Translations under genes and position numbers: made by a program
Part shown: positions 47,352 to 57,748 of the stretch, in pieces
Position numbering within the stretch: position 1 is the stretch's first letter
How the letters are laid out: every line of letters begins with the position of its first letter
Source of the DNA: Cacajao melanocephalus
Lineage: Eukaryota > Chordata > Mammalia > Primates > Pitheciidae
DNA: 64,000 nt
Direction of reading: 5' to 3'
Assembly (NCBI GenBank): GCA_963573385.1
Contig: CAUYLG010051168.1
Coordinates: forward strand, 62,001-126,000
Notes under the pieces: model-generated
Told to the model about the DNA's origin: nothing
The model's input: the letters and a program-made list of their open reading frames with translations, nothing else
Database searches by the model: none

Positions 47352-50300
47352 AGGAGGAAGATAATAAATAAAAAGTCGTATAGACTCCTATTCTCTAATT
47401 CCTTTCCCATTGGAATGGGCAACACAGTTCTGGAAAACAAATGACCAGTATCTGAACCTATTAAACTGCCATGACTCATCTCTAAAGTATCCCATTTGGC
47501 TTATAATGCTTCTGAATCAATTCTACTAAAAATATCATTAACACTTGCTTACATCATTTACATAATGTACAGGGACTAAATTAAAAGAGTTTGGAACAAA
47601 CAGTATATCTTGAGGTCTAGAAAGAGTGTTACTGCATGCCCCATGATTTTGTGTTCTTATTGCGACATTCTCTTCATAGAATGGCCACAATTACAGCCTT
47701 TTTTTCTTTTTTGTCCACATTAAATATCTGGCTCAGTCACCCAAATGAGATCCTTGCCTACTCACTGTGGTGTAGTAAGTTCTGTGCAAAACAGGTCAGA
47801 ATTTGCTCTACTCCTTAATAAAACGATAGGAACTCTTGATCTTTACTAAGTTCCTTACACTTTCCAGTATCATAAAGCCCTCTCTGTCTTATCTCGTATG
47901 TTTTGCAGTTATCTCCTACCTGTGGTGACAGTGAGACACGAAGTACAGAGGAGAAACTGAAACACAAGTAAGTTGATGTTAATCCTTGTGATCGCTAGAC
48001 TCCACATCTAAAATGCCTTTTCACATTGCACTGAGAATGAGGTTGGAGAGGAGAGAATATGTTTACCTAGATATGGGTAATAAGATAATTTATATTAAAT
48101 TATGAAACTTTAGACAGTCAAAGATAAACAAGTTTATCCTACTGCTTTCAGACCAGTTCAGAACAGTATATCATCATTACCCAACACTAAAATTCTCTTG
48201 AAGGGTGTAGGCTAAGCTTTAAGATCCTGGAAATCTAGAGATTCATCTTCATGCCCAATAAAAATAATTTATCTTGCCATTTAAACCAAACATTCTTGTT
48301 TTACTAAAAATCAAAAGCAACTTGCAAATTTTTTTCCATAAAGAAAAGACTGTATGCATTTCAAGATTCCCATTAGGAGCTGAGGGCAGATCACCACAAT
48401 TCAGCAGAGACTTAAGTAGATCATGGCTGGGTTTCGTTTTTGTCAACCTTCATCCAACTCTGGTTCACCCCTCCAATGTGAACCCTCTCCTTACTGAGAG
48501 ACTGGTAAGATCTTTCTGCTTAACAGGTCATGACTCCAATTCTTTGTCTCTTTATCTCCATGAGACTGCCCAAAGATGCCTCACTCTGTTTGTCAGCGTG
48601 TGACTTCCTGGTTTGCTTCTTAACTTCCTGCTCTGCCTAAGAATACCACAAAAAATTAAAGGGAAGATCTGTAAAGGTTGGGTACCTCTAGCATCTTGGC
48701 CCCTCCAGCATCTACCCTCTTTCTGGGATGTTGGTCTCTCAAGTCCTAGCAGCCTTCATAACCCTAAGCTTTGATTGTTTTCTTTGCATTGTGAATTTAT
48801 CAGAAGTTCTGCTGGCTTCTCTGCCTCTTAGCTGCAACCCCCTCTAGGACTTTTAGCCTCTCTCCACTGGTCAAGAATGGTAAGTATCTCTGGAAGGAAA
48901 GCAGCTCACAAAATATCAGCTCATCTCTCAGTAATTACCTTCTTTTCTAGTAACTTGGCCCCTAAGTTACCTCAACTGTTCACTGAATTCTTCAAATATA
49001 TCTTTTTTATATTTTGTCCCATTTTTCTGTTGTTCTCAGTGGGAGTGTTGTTCTATCATAAGCTAATACATCATGCACTTCAGATCTACTTTAATGATCT
49101 TTTAACTGAACATACATCATAGTTTAAAGTGATGTAACTTAAGGGCAAGTTCATAAAAGAACTAGCTCCTGTCCCCATTTTTCTGTGGCATCTTATTATC
49201 TCATGTAATATAGTCTGAATAATGGAGAAAGAGTGGGTCCTTGCCTGAAAATTACTTATTCACATATACTTGTTACTTAAGATCCAACTTTAGGAAATAT
49301 GTTCAGAGAATTTTCTCTGTTAATATATAAATGTCTCTAGAAGAAGTCTGGCAGTCATTAACATTGATGATGTCAGACGCCAGACTTTTATAAAAGGAGG
49401 AAGAGAGGAGGAAAACAGGAGTCTAGGTCCTGCTAAGGAGAGTATCCCAAGACCAGGTAGCCAGGAAAAAGGAAGGAAAGCCACAATGTGATAAAAGTAC
49501 CCTGAGAGGATCAAGCTTTTCTATATCCCAATTTTGGCCAGGACTGGCTCTAACCTATCAGGATAATGTACCTCTATCCAGATGAATAAATATGAAGAAG
49601 CATCTTAATGTCCAACAAGGCTGTATACTCTTCTTAGGGGCTGAAAGGGAGCAACTCTGTCTGCTGGCTTTGTAGAGGATGTAGCTCAACTGGGACTGAG
49701 CTACTCATTTCTTTCCTATTTCTCTCATTAGCAGACAAATGTTTTCATTGATCCAGCATGTTAATTTTTTTCCCTTGAACAATAATGAAACCCATGGAAA
49801 AGTCCTGTGCTTGCATAGAAGGAAGTAACAAATGTGAAAGAAATTAAAGTTTTGATCTTAAAATGCTTGTGCTATGAGCAACATGCGCTAAATAAAACAC
49901 TTTCTGTATACCCAAACTTTAGTCTTAGATTCGGTTTGGACTAAAGCAAGTTTTATTACTCATTGTGAAATGGGTGTGTTTCCTGTTTCTCCGGAAATGG
50001 GAGCTGGTTTGCATCAAGAGGTTTCATAAAGAAACAGAAAAACCTCAAATCACTGTACATGATCAACATTTGCCATTCTGCTAGCATGTTGCTGCAGCTG
50101 CTTCCAGCTCTGCTGGGATAAAACATTGACACCTGTTATTCAGCGAGGTATATGAGAGATGGAGGGAGCCATAAGAAGCAAACCACAATGCCAACATGCT
50201 TCAAATGGTATTTTATTTATTTTCAAAATTAAATGAAAGTGGTAACAACCCTAGCCAACCTTGGGTTCTCAGGGCCAAATTTATCCTAAAGCCAAGAAAT

Positions 50301-50385
50301 AACACCTATATCTCAAAGATTCACACAAGTGAAAAGAAATGGAAGGATACTCCTACAAGCAATGATTAATTTCAAATTAGGTCAA
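47350..50385. other. Unassigned stretch, no gene seen
   Basis: About 3 kb in which I recognise no clear repeat. A faint antisense MIR-like area lies at 47850-47990. The 109-codon frame at 48274-48603 has no domain, signal peptide or exon-like flanks. A moderately GC-richer part at 49920-50190 is described under findings. Confidence 0.4.
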
Positions 50386-50389
50386 CAGA

Positions 50390-50635
50390 AAGGAAATAAT
50401 ATTTATTAAACTCCTACCACATACCTGGCTAGACTCAGGGCTTACTGTCCTTTTAACATTTGACTTTCACATTACTTCTGTGATATCTGGGATTATTCTC
50501 ATTTTTGAAAAGAGAAATTCATGGCTCTGAAAATTTGGATCACTTCCTGAGATGACCCCACTAATGAATGGGAGGTATGAGATTTAAGCCTGGGTACTTC
50601 TGATTTCAAAGCTCATTGCTCCATGATGCCAAAAT
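50390..50635 (-). mobile_element. MIR SINE (antisense), nearly full length
   Basis: 'aatatttattaaactcctaccacatacctggc', 'atctgggattattctcatttttgaaaag', 'gatttaagcctgggtacttctgatttcaaagctcattgctccatgatgcc' follow antisense MIR over almost its whole length. Confidence 0.85.
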
Positions 50636-50639
50636 ATCC

Positions 50640-52435
50640 ACTTTGTTATCATCCTGTCTTCTGGATTTTTTTGAAGCCCTTACTGCTGTAATAGACCACA
50701 TTCAATGTCTTTTAAAATCAAATGGAGGCATGTATGCCTTATGTTTCACAGTGAGACAACTCCAGACATAAGTTAAAGCCTGAGCACAGAGTTGCCAGGG
50801 CCCTGATAATATGACCTTGGCATAAACTGACATAGAAGTAGGCCTCTTCAATTCAAGTTCTGTCAATTCCAATGACTTAATGAAAGCCCTGGGAATGATG
50901 GGAATTTCAATAGCAGGGCACTCTGGGAGCTTTCTGTAATCTAAAGCAAATACAAAAATAAAACTACTAGAGAGAACCTATCGAAGCCACAATATATCTA
51001 TTTCCACAGCTGTTTCTCCTCAGACACTAGGCTCCCTCCTGAGCCTATTATTAAGTGCAAATGACCAGGCTCAGTTACTGTTATTTTTAAAAACATTACT
51101 TATCGTGCATTGTATTCTGAAACTTGTTGACTTATTTTAATTTGCATAATTATAGTAATTTTCTCCTATGTCAATGCTGTAGGATTATATTAGGATTTTG
51201 CCTTTTATTTAAAGAACTTTGCAGGTTCAAAAGCATGTTGTTGTTATATCACTTTTGACCCTTTCAGGCAGTTGAGAGGCAGTGATGATGGAAGAATACA
51301 TTTTGCTAAGTTCACTTCTTGGCTCACGATTGGAAGAACTGGCAAAGGTTTGAGAGACCAAAAAAGGGAAACAGAAATGAAAGGGATTAGGAGAGTAAAA
51401 GAGATGTCAAAACAAAGGGAAGACGAGCTCCTCCTTTGTAGAGCTTCTTCAGAGTGTACTTTAGTCTTTATTATAACATTTGTTTTCTTTTTTTAGCAAC
51501 TCAGGGCATTTGGTCACATTTTATGGAAAATGAACTCATCTAGTGTGTCTTAGAGCCAGGTTAAAAAAAAAAAAAACATCCTGTATCTCTCAATTCTAAT
51601 CATGTTGTTCTCCATGGAATAAATACTTTGTCTAGAAGATTTGCTCAGCAAAATATTCAGAAGACTGCTAGGCTATTAGCTGTCCACGCTTATGTTGTTG
51701 AATCAATCAGGCAGTTTTCTACTGTGTGATCAATTCATTTATTTTATTTTTAAGAAAAATTGTTTATATTTACTTACCATATAGACAATGCCTAAATTCT
51801 ACTTCCCCAGGTATTTCCAAAGGCACCCCCAGGTTCTTCTGGTATGTCTTGAAATTAAAAAGATAACAAACATCTGATAACATCAAGACAGTAGAATTCA
51901 GAACTTGGCTCCTGCCCATCAATCCCAAGTCCAAAGCTGTCCAAGGAAACTACAGTCAGGTTCACATAAAATCCAAGACACTCTCCTCTAACTCCAAAAG
52001 GTAGATGAAGATAGAAGCTCATGGCCCTAGAAGGGGGCATTATAATTCTGTCCCTTATTTCTTTCTCTTTTTTTCTAAAGCTCTGTGGCCTCTCAGTCCG
52101 TGGGAGGACAATCAAGCAATTGAAAGAGCCCAGAAAGACATGGGAAGAGAAAAGGCAACCTAAAGACACCAAGGAAGCTTACTAGACTTGTAGAGCAGAA
52201 GAAAGGTTTCTACATGGGCCATCTGACCCTGCAACTGTATTTCCAACTTTTTTCTAAGCACACTTCACTGGATCACTCATCATGCCTTCAAATGCCATAA
52301 GATCTAAGTCAAATATAAACTCTTCTCCTCTGAAGCCAATTTTTCTTTATAATTCTAAACTCTCACTCAGTTCAGAAACCTCAGCATTATCTTTGAATCC
52401 TCCCTCTCTCTGCTTTCCTCACACAACCAGCAACG
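50640..52435. other. Unassigned stretch, no gene seen
   Basis: No recognised interspersed repeat. A poly-A run occurs near 51563-51576. Frames at 51272-51496 and 51855-52172 have no domains. Confidence 0.45.
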
Positions 52436-52439
52436 ATAA

Positions 52440-52660
52440 AGTAATATAAGAACATCAGACTTAGAGCCCAAATAACTGAGTTTCAATCAACACCTCCCCT
52501 CACTACCTATCTTCAGCCTCTCTGTGCCTCCCTTGCCTCCTCTGTTCACTGGCAATAATACTTACTACCGCAGGAAAGTTATGAGGACCAGATGAAAGAG
52601 AGAATATACAAGCATCTGTAAGCACTCAGAAAAAGCTGCATCAACTCTTAAAATGATTTT
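52440..52660 (+). mobile_element. MIR SINE (sense), nearly full length
   Basis: 'acatcagacttagagcccaaataactgagtttcaatc', 'tcagcctctctgtgcctcc', 'actggcaataatacttactac', 'gaggaccagatgaaagag' and 'gcatctgtaagcactcag' match sense MIR. Confidence 0.85.
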
Positions 52661-52689
52661 TCTCATTTCCAGTGTCATCACACAATTTA

Positions 52690-53185
52690 GCCTTTATTAG
52701 AACTCACCCTGATAATTGCAATATGTTCTGGCTTAGTGGCTCTCAAGTACATTGGCCCTAGTGTTCTCTTCCGATAGTGCCCCCCACCAGCATTATATGT
52801 GTACATATGCCACAGTCAAAACAGCCCTCCCCGTTATCAGAACACCTCTATGCTTCCCTATTTCTGTTTCTTCCCTAGTATCCCCTTTCCACGGAATGCT
52901 TTCCTTTACCTTCTCTTAGCTCATCTCAAATTTCTTTACTTCTATGAAGTCTCTGATTTTCCATATTGCATCTGATACCTACCATATTGTGAATACATTC
53001 CACTCCAAGAATTTCATTAGTGTCTTCCTTATACCATTGTTTCCTTGTGTGTTAATCACATGTGTCTGTTCCAGCTTCTGCCTCCCAGTTTAGAACTTCT
53101 TTACATCAAAGTCTTACTTATTTTTATATGCTCAGGGTCTAACATAATGGCTTCCACAAATTTTTACTGTTTTAAATGTGTTATT
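52690..53185 (+). mobile_element. L2 3' region, sense
   Basis: 'cacggaatgctttcctttaccttctc', 'ttctatgaagtctctgattttcc', 'tgttaatcacatgtgtctgttccag', 'tgctcagggtctaacataatggcttccac' follow the L2 3' UTR order ('...tggaatgctcttcc...', '...gaagccttccctgac...', '...cagtgcctagcacagtgcctggcac'). Directly follows the MIR. Confidence 0.65.
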
Positions 53186-53189
53186 GGAA

Positions 53190-53465
53190 ATACTTTCTTT
53201 AACTGACCATATAGTAACATGAAAACTATCAAATCGAATTATAACTACTCAGTAAAGAAAACTACACAGCCAGCTTTGAGATTCCCAGAGATAACTTAAG
53301 ATGTCACCAAAACATGATTGAAAAGTAGCTAATCTGAACCAAGGCAACTCTAAAATAAATCATTATTTTAATAAGCTATTATGTCTTATAATAGAAATAA
53401 GTTAGTTTTAGCTATAACAATAGTATCGACTTTAAATGTTATTGAAAATAAATAATCTCTATCTC
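53190..53465. other. Unassigned AT-rich stretch
   Basis: No recognised repeat or exon. Confidence 0.5.
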
Positions 53466-53474
53466 TTATTTGTG

Positions 53475-53652
53475 GAGATATATACATATATGTATATACA
53501 TATACATACACATATTATGTATATACATATATGTATATAAATATTGGTGACATATATATGTATATGTATATATGTCACATGTATATACACATATATGACA
53601 TATATGTGTATATGTCATATATATGTCACATATGCATACATATGTCACCAAT
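53475..53652. repeat. (TATG/CATA)n palindromic AT-rich tract
   Basis: Alternating purine-pyrimidine repeat built from TATATG/CATATA and GTGACATATA units. The right part (53542-53652) is an overall imperfect palindrome closed by TTGGTGACATAT and ATATGTCACCAA. Inside is a perfect 15-bp-arm core, ATATACACATATATG (53583-53597) and its complement (53599-53613), with a 1-nt spacer. The 61-codon minus-strand frame here is only a translation of the repeat. Confidence 0.93.
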
Positions 53653-53892
53653 AAGAAAGCTGAGGCTTAGCAAGAATGAATAGTTTATGTAAGGCAGCAC
53701 AGGTAAAAAAGAGTTAAACCAAGACTCAAGACAAGCCTTTCTGTCTTCACTGGCTGTGCTTTTCTCATCATTTTGCACCAACTGCTAGAGTTTTATCAAC
53801 TCTACTTATGAAAACTTCAAGTCCTTCCTGGGTTTGGGAATAGGCAAAGAAAGATTAAAATACAGCATTTCCTGAGTCACGATGTTATAATC

Positions 53893-54110
53893 TAGGGCTT
53901 GGCAAACTTTTGCTGTAGAGGACCAGATAGTAAATATTTTAGGCTTTGTGGACCATATGGTCTACTCAAATCTGCCATTATTCTGTGAAAGCAGCCACAG
54001 AAAATATGTGATGGAATAAGCATGGCTGTGTTCCAATAAAACTTTGAAAACTTTATAAAAATCAGACAGTGGACCAAATCAAGCCTGCAGGCTGTAGTTT
54101 GTGGCCCCTG
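53893..54110 (+). mobile_element. hAT-Charlie MITE (MER3-like), with TSD
   Basis: 'tagggcttggcaaactttt' to 'gtagtttgtggcccctg', interior 'gaccagatagtaaatattttaggctttgtggaccatatgg' and 'catggctgtgttccaataaaac'. This is a well-known 210-bp human MER element. The 8-bp duplication TTATAATC (53885-53892) / TTAAAATC (54111-54118) has one mismatch. I am sure of the repeat, less of the exact name. Confidence 0.9.
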
Positions 54111-54119
54111 TTAAAATCT

Positions 54120-54785
54120 GCAATAAAAGTTCATCTATTATCATGGCAAAGAGGTCAGCAAAGTGCTGTCTTGTGCTAGTATGAAACATTAATGAATTAA
54201 TCCTTCACATTACACTTGTATTAGAGATTTAGGGCACAATACTGCATAAAACATGGAAATTGACAAAATTATACATAATTACAACTGCAAAACACATGCT
54301 ATTCCCTCAGCAGAAATTGAGATAATCTACTAAAACACATTTTTAAAAATCTAAAAGTGTAAAGCATTTCTTCCCTGCAGTTGTTTGAATTTAGAATATG
54401 TCATTAACAGACTTTAAGTCCAGAAAATAAATTAAGCCAAATACCTATGACGTTTGGTTCTATATTCCCGCTCCTGAAATAAATGATCCATTCCAGGGAG
54501 TGTGCACTGTGGTACCTCAGACTAGAGACGATTCAAAATAACCTGATCTTTCTTGAGAAAAGGATTGTGTAGGAAATCACAGCATGCAGAATATAACTTG
54601 CTTTTAACAGAGATGAGTTTTGTTTTCATATAAGCACACAGAAAGATTTGACCCAACATGGCAGACAATTTATTTATAGAGAAAATGCCTCTATCCCCTT
54701 GTGAGCTGGTTGAAAGCCTTCACTGAGATCTTCAGGTTGGTCATACAATTGTGGAAAGCTCACACAATGTGAGGTTGTGACTGAG
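54120..54785. other. Unassigned stretch, no gene seen
   Basis: No recognised repeat or exon. Confidence 0.5.
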
Positions 54786-54789
54786 TAAA

Positions 54790-55300
54790 GAATAGGAGGC
54801 ACATTACTTTCCTGTCTCTCTGGGAAGCCTGGCCTAACCTCCACAGCAGAAACTGTCTCCTTTACATCTTCTCTTATACTCACGGTTCAGAGCCCTCATT
54901 TGCTCCTATGTATTGTCTGGTATTGTTATCCATTTATTTTAAATACGTATCTTATTTTTAGAATTAGACTGTAATCTTTGAAATGGGATACATGAGAGTC
55001 TAAACCTCAGTTTCACTTTTCATTAGCTTTGTGGTTGTTGCCAAACTATTCATCTTCTCTGAATCAGTTGCACATAGTAATAGTATCTATTTCGTGGGCT
55101 TTTTGTTGGCTCACATTTAGTAACCAGCATAACTATTGTCACCACCATCACTGTCATAGGTATTTTCATGCCTTCTCCTCTATGAAGTTTTCATTAACCA
55201 CCCAACTACAATTCATTGTTCACTACCCCACAGAATTTTCAGAACTTTCAAATACTTTATCATTTTTATGCTTATTAGCTAAACCTACACTCCCAACAGA
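54790..55300 (+). mobile_element. Possible L2/MIR fragments
   Basis: 'tttttagaattagactgtaatctttgaaatggg' resembles the L2 'ctagactgtaagctcc' area, 'ctaaacctcagtttcac' resembles MIR, and 'ttctcctctatgaagttttcattaacc' resembles L2 again. Boundaries cannot be set by eye. Confidence 0.3.
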
Positions 55301-55304
55301 ATTA

Positions 55305-56465
55305 CCTTCACTTATTTATGTCCTGGGATTGTTACTGAGGGTAGACATTAAAGAAAAAAAAATAGTCATTTGAAAATCACCTATCTATTTGTTGTAAAGC
55401 TATAAATAAAAATACTATATTGTTCAATGTTCCTTTTACAAGGTCAGTTGTGATATGAATTAACTGAGAAAATGTCACCTTTTCTTCAAAACCAGAACAC
55501 TTCTAAGAGTAATAAGAATTATCTATTTTACTTGATGCCCTAGATTCTCTAGATTCTGAGTGGCAATTCCACCTATTTAGTATTTTTCCTTTTTCTTTTG
55601 TGGGGCTTTGATTGTTTAAAAACAACTCAGTAGCATATATATTAACATCTCTCAATTTACATGTTGGTTGGGTTCTTGGAAAGTGGTAAGTGATTCAAAA
55701 ACACTTAAAATTGGCATAATAAAAAAGGAGATATATTTTGGTAGGTAAAAAAAAAAAAAAACAGTTTATGCTCCCTTTTGGTATCACATCAATATGAACT
55801 GTAAATAAACAGTTTATGTAAATATGTGAACATATTAAAAATGTTTATTCATGAACAGAAACAGAGTCCCTGAGACCGTCCAATAGATCTACAATAGACA
55901 TAAGGCATGAAGCCATTGGGAATTCTTGCATACAAAGTGTTACACATGAAGGTAAAAGTTAAAACCTATAATGCTCATTAATTCACCTTTTTTAATGCAT
56001 CTTAGAACCTAGATTTTTACTCCATTGGTGTCAGCCTTTTTCTATTTCTTTTTCTATGGGCTTTCTGGCTCACGTTATATTTTTTAGTCACGATTTTTAC
56101 TTGAAATGGACACAGGACTCCATAAGGCATAATCTCAGGATACTTGAAGGGTACACATAGTAACTGAAAAGGATTTTGTGAGTGCTGGCCAACAATCACT
56201 GCGCATTATGACGAGGGTAATGCCACATGCTGTTGACCTTACCACCAGGCAGTACCCTTAAACTAATGATGGAATCCCTCATGCACATAAAATTTGCCAG
56301 GCAGTTTAAATAATGCCATTCTAAACTTAGGACACATATCTGCTAAATATTGTTAATTTCCTATCACTTTATTTCCATAACTTGCAAATTAAATATACAT
56401 AAATTTATAAATTGACAAATATATTTAGAAATACATAGTTTTAAGTTGAATCAAACATTCAACTT
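55305..56465. other. Unassigned AT-rich stretch, no gene seen
   Basis: A poly-A run at about 55747-55762. No recognised repeat family or exon. Confidence 0.5.
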
Positions 56466-56469
56466 TTTT

Positions 56470-56630
56470 AAGCCCTCATTTTCCTAATTATAAAACAATA
56501 CTAATATACCTCTTTCATGGAGTTGTTGTGAGAACTATATGAAATAACGCTGTATAGTGTTTAACATCATGCTCGACACAGTAAGTACTCGCTAAGTGTT
56601 GGTCATTGTTCTTGGCTATTACTAATAAGT
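56470..56630 (+). mobile_element. MIR SINE (sense), 3' half
   Basis: 'cctcattttcctaattataaaacaatactaatatacctctttcatggagttgttgtgag' then 'tgctcgacacagtaagtactcgctaagtgttgg' is the 3' half of MIR. Confidence 0.88.
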
Positions 56631-56911
56631 GACAGATGTCAGTAAATAAAAGTATTTACTGGAGTCTATCTCTAACCCTTCAAGACAGCCTGGTACATAA
56701 ATTTAAAATGTCCCTAGAACCAAAAGGTCTGGACTTGAGCATGAGAAACCCAAGATGGACCCTGGTAGGCAAGAGCAGTTGCAGTGGACAGAGAAAAAGT
56801 CATCTTCCTCTGGCCTTTATGCTCCATGTTTTGGTGCTGTGAGATAGGCATTATCATTAACAATCTGTAAGCATATAGTACAGTATTATTCACTACCATC
56901 ATCATACATGA

Positions 56912-57097
56912 GGTCTCTAGAACTTATTCATTCTACATAACTAAAAGTTTTAGATCCTGAATATTCTCATCACACACATGTAGAAAGGGTAACTATGTGA
57001 AGTGATGGGTATGTCAATTAACTTGATTGTAGTAACAATTTCACAAGGTACATTACATTGTCCAACTGAAACATAATTTTTATAAAATAAAAACAAA
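56912..57097 (+). mobile_element. Short L1MA/L1PB 3' end with inverted 5' part
   Basis: 56951-57097 is sense L1 3' UTR ('gatcctgaatattctcatcacacac', 'ggtaactatgtgaagtgatggg', 'caattaacttgattgtagtaac', then A-rich end). The preceding 56912-56950 ('tctagaacttattcattctacataac') is the antisense of the 3' UTR segment that normally lies further 5' ('...ttataagatgaataagttctgg'). This is the arrangement left by twin priming. Confidence 0.6.
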
Positions 57098-57179
57098 AGG
57101 TTATTAAAAAGCTATAGGAAGAAAGTAAATACAGTGGAGAAAATGGTATTTGGCTTTTTCTATTTTGAATGACTACAGG

Positions 57180-57528
57180 AGTATTACATTCTCACTTATG
57201 AAACTTCAAACAAATCAAAAATATAGTAAGAAATGCAAGTCCCATTTATCCCCCACCCGATACACACTCTCTTTCCTATCTCACTCTCCTTAGAAGTGAT
57301 TAATTTTACCAGTTTAAAATACCTCATTTAACATCCTTTTCAAGTCATTTCCCTAAGATATGGACAAATACGCAAATACGTACTTTTTGACATAAAGGAA
57401 CCATACTATATGGGTCGCTCTGCATCATACCACCTTCACTTAACAATATGTAATTGGTATCTTTCCAAGTCAGTTCATAAGTATGTAGTTCTTTCTTGTA
57501 ATTGATTGAGTAATGTTTTACAATTGTA
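57180..57528 (-). mobile_element. Old L1M 3' fragment, antisense, cut by the younger L1
   Basis: 'aaggaaccatactatatgggtcgctctgcatc', 'cttcacttaacaatatgtaattggtatctttccaagtcagttcataag' follow the antisense of L1M 3' sequence. It stops where the younger L1 begins near 57530, so the rest probably continues beyond the window. Confidence 0.5.
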
Positions 57529-57748
57529 CGTTTTTAAATCAACTTTTAAGTTCCAGGGTATATGTGCAGGATGTTCAGGTTTGTTACATAAACATGCACC
57601 ATGGTGGTTTGCTGCACAGATCAACCGATCACTCATGTATTAAGCCCAGCACACATTAGCTGTTCTTCCTGATGCTCTCCCTCTCCCCACCCCCGATGAC
57701 AGGCCCCGTATGTGTTGTTCCCCACCATGTGTCCCTGTGTTCTCATGT

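Noticed and set aside
48274..48603. 109-codon plus-strand frame
   Set aside because: No domain, no signal peptide, no splice or promoter context; length is compatible with chance.
53466..53651. 61-codon minus-strand open frame rich in Tyr, Ile, Cys and His
   Set aside because: It is a translation of the TATG/CATA repeat; composition is dictated by the repeat.
55029..55373. 114-codon plus-strand frame
   Set aside because: Composition tracks AT/CA-rich DNA and possible L2/MIR pieces; no domain.
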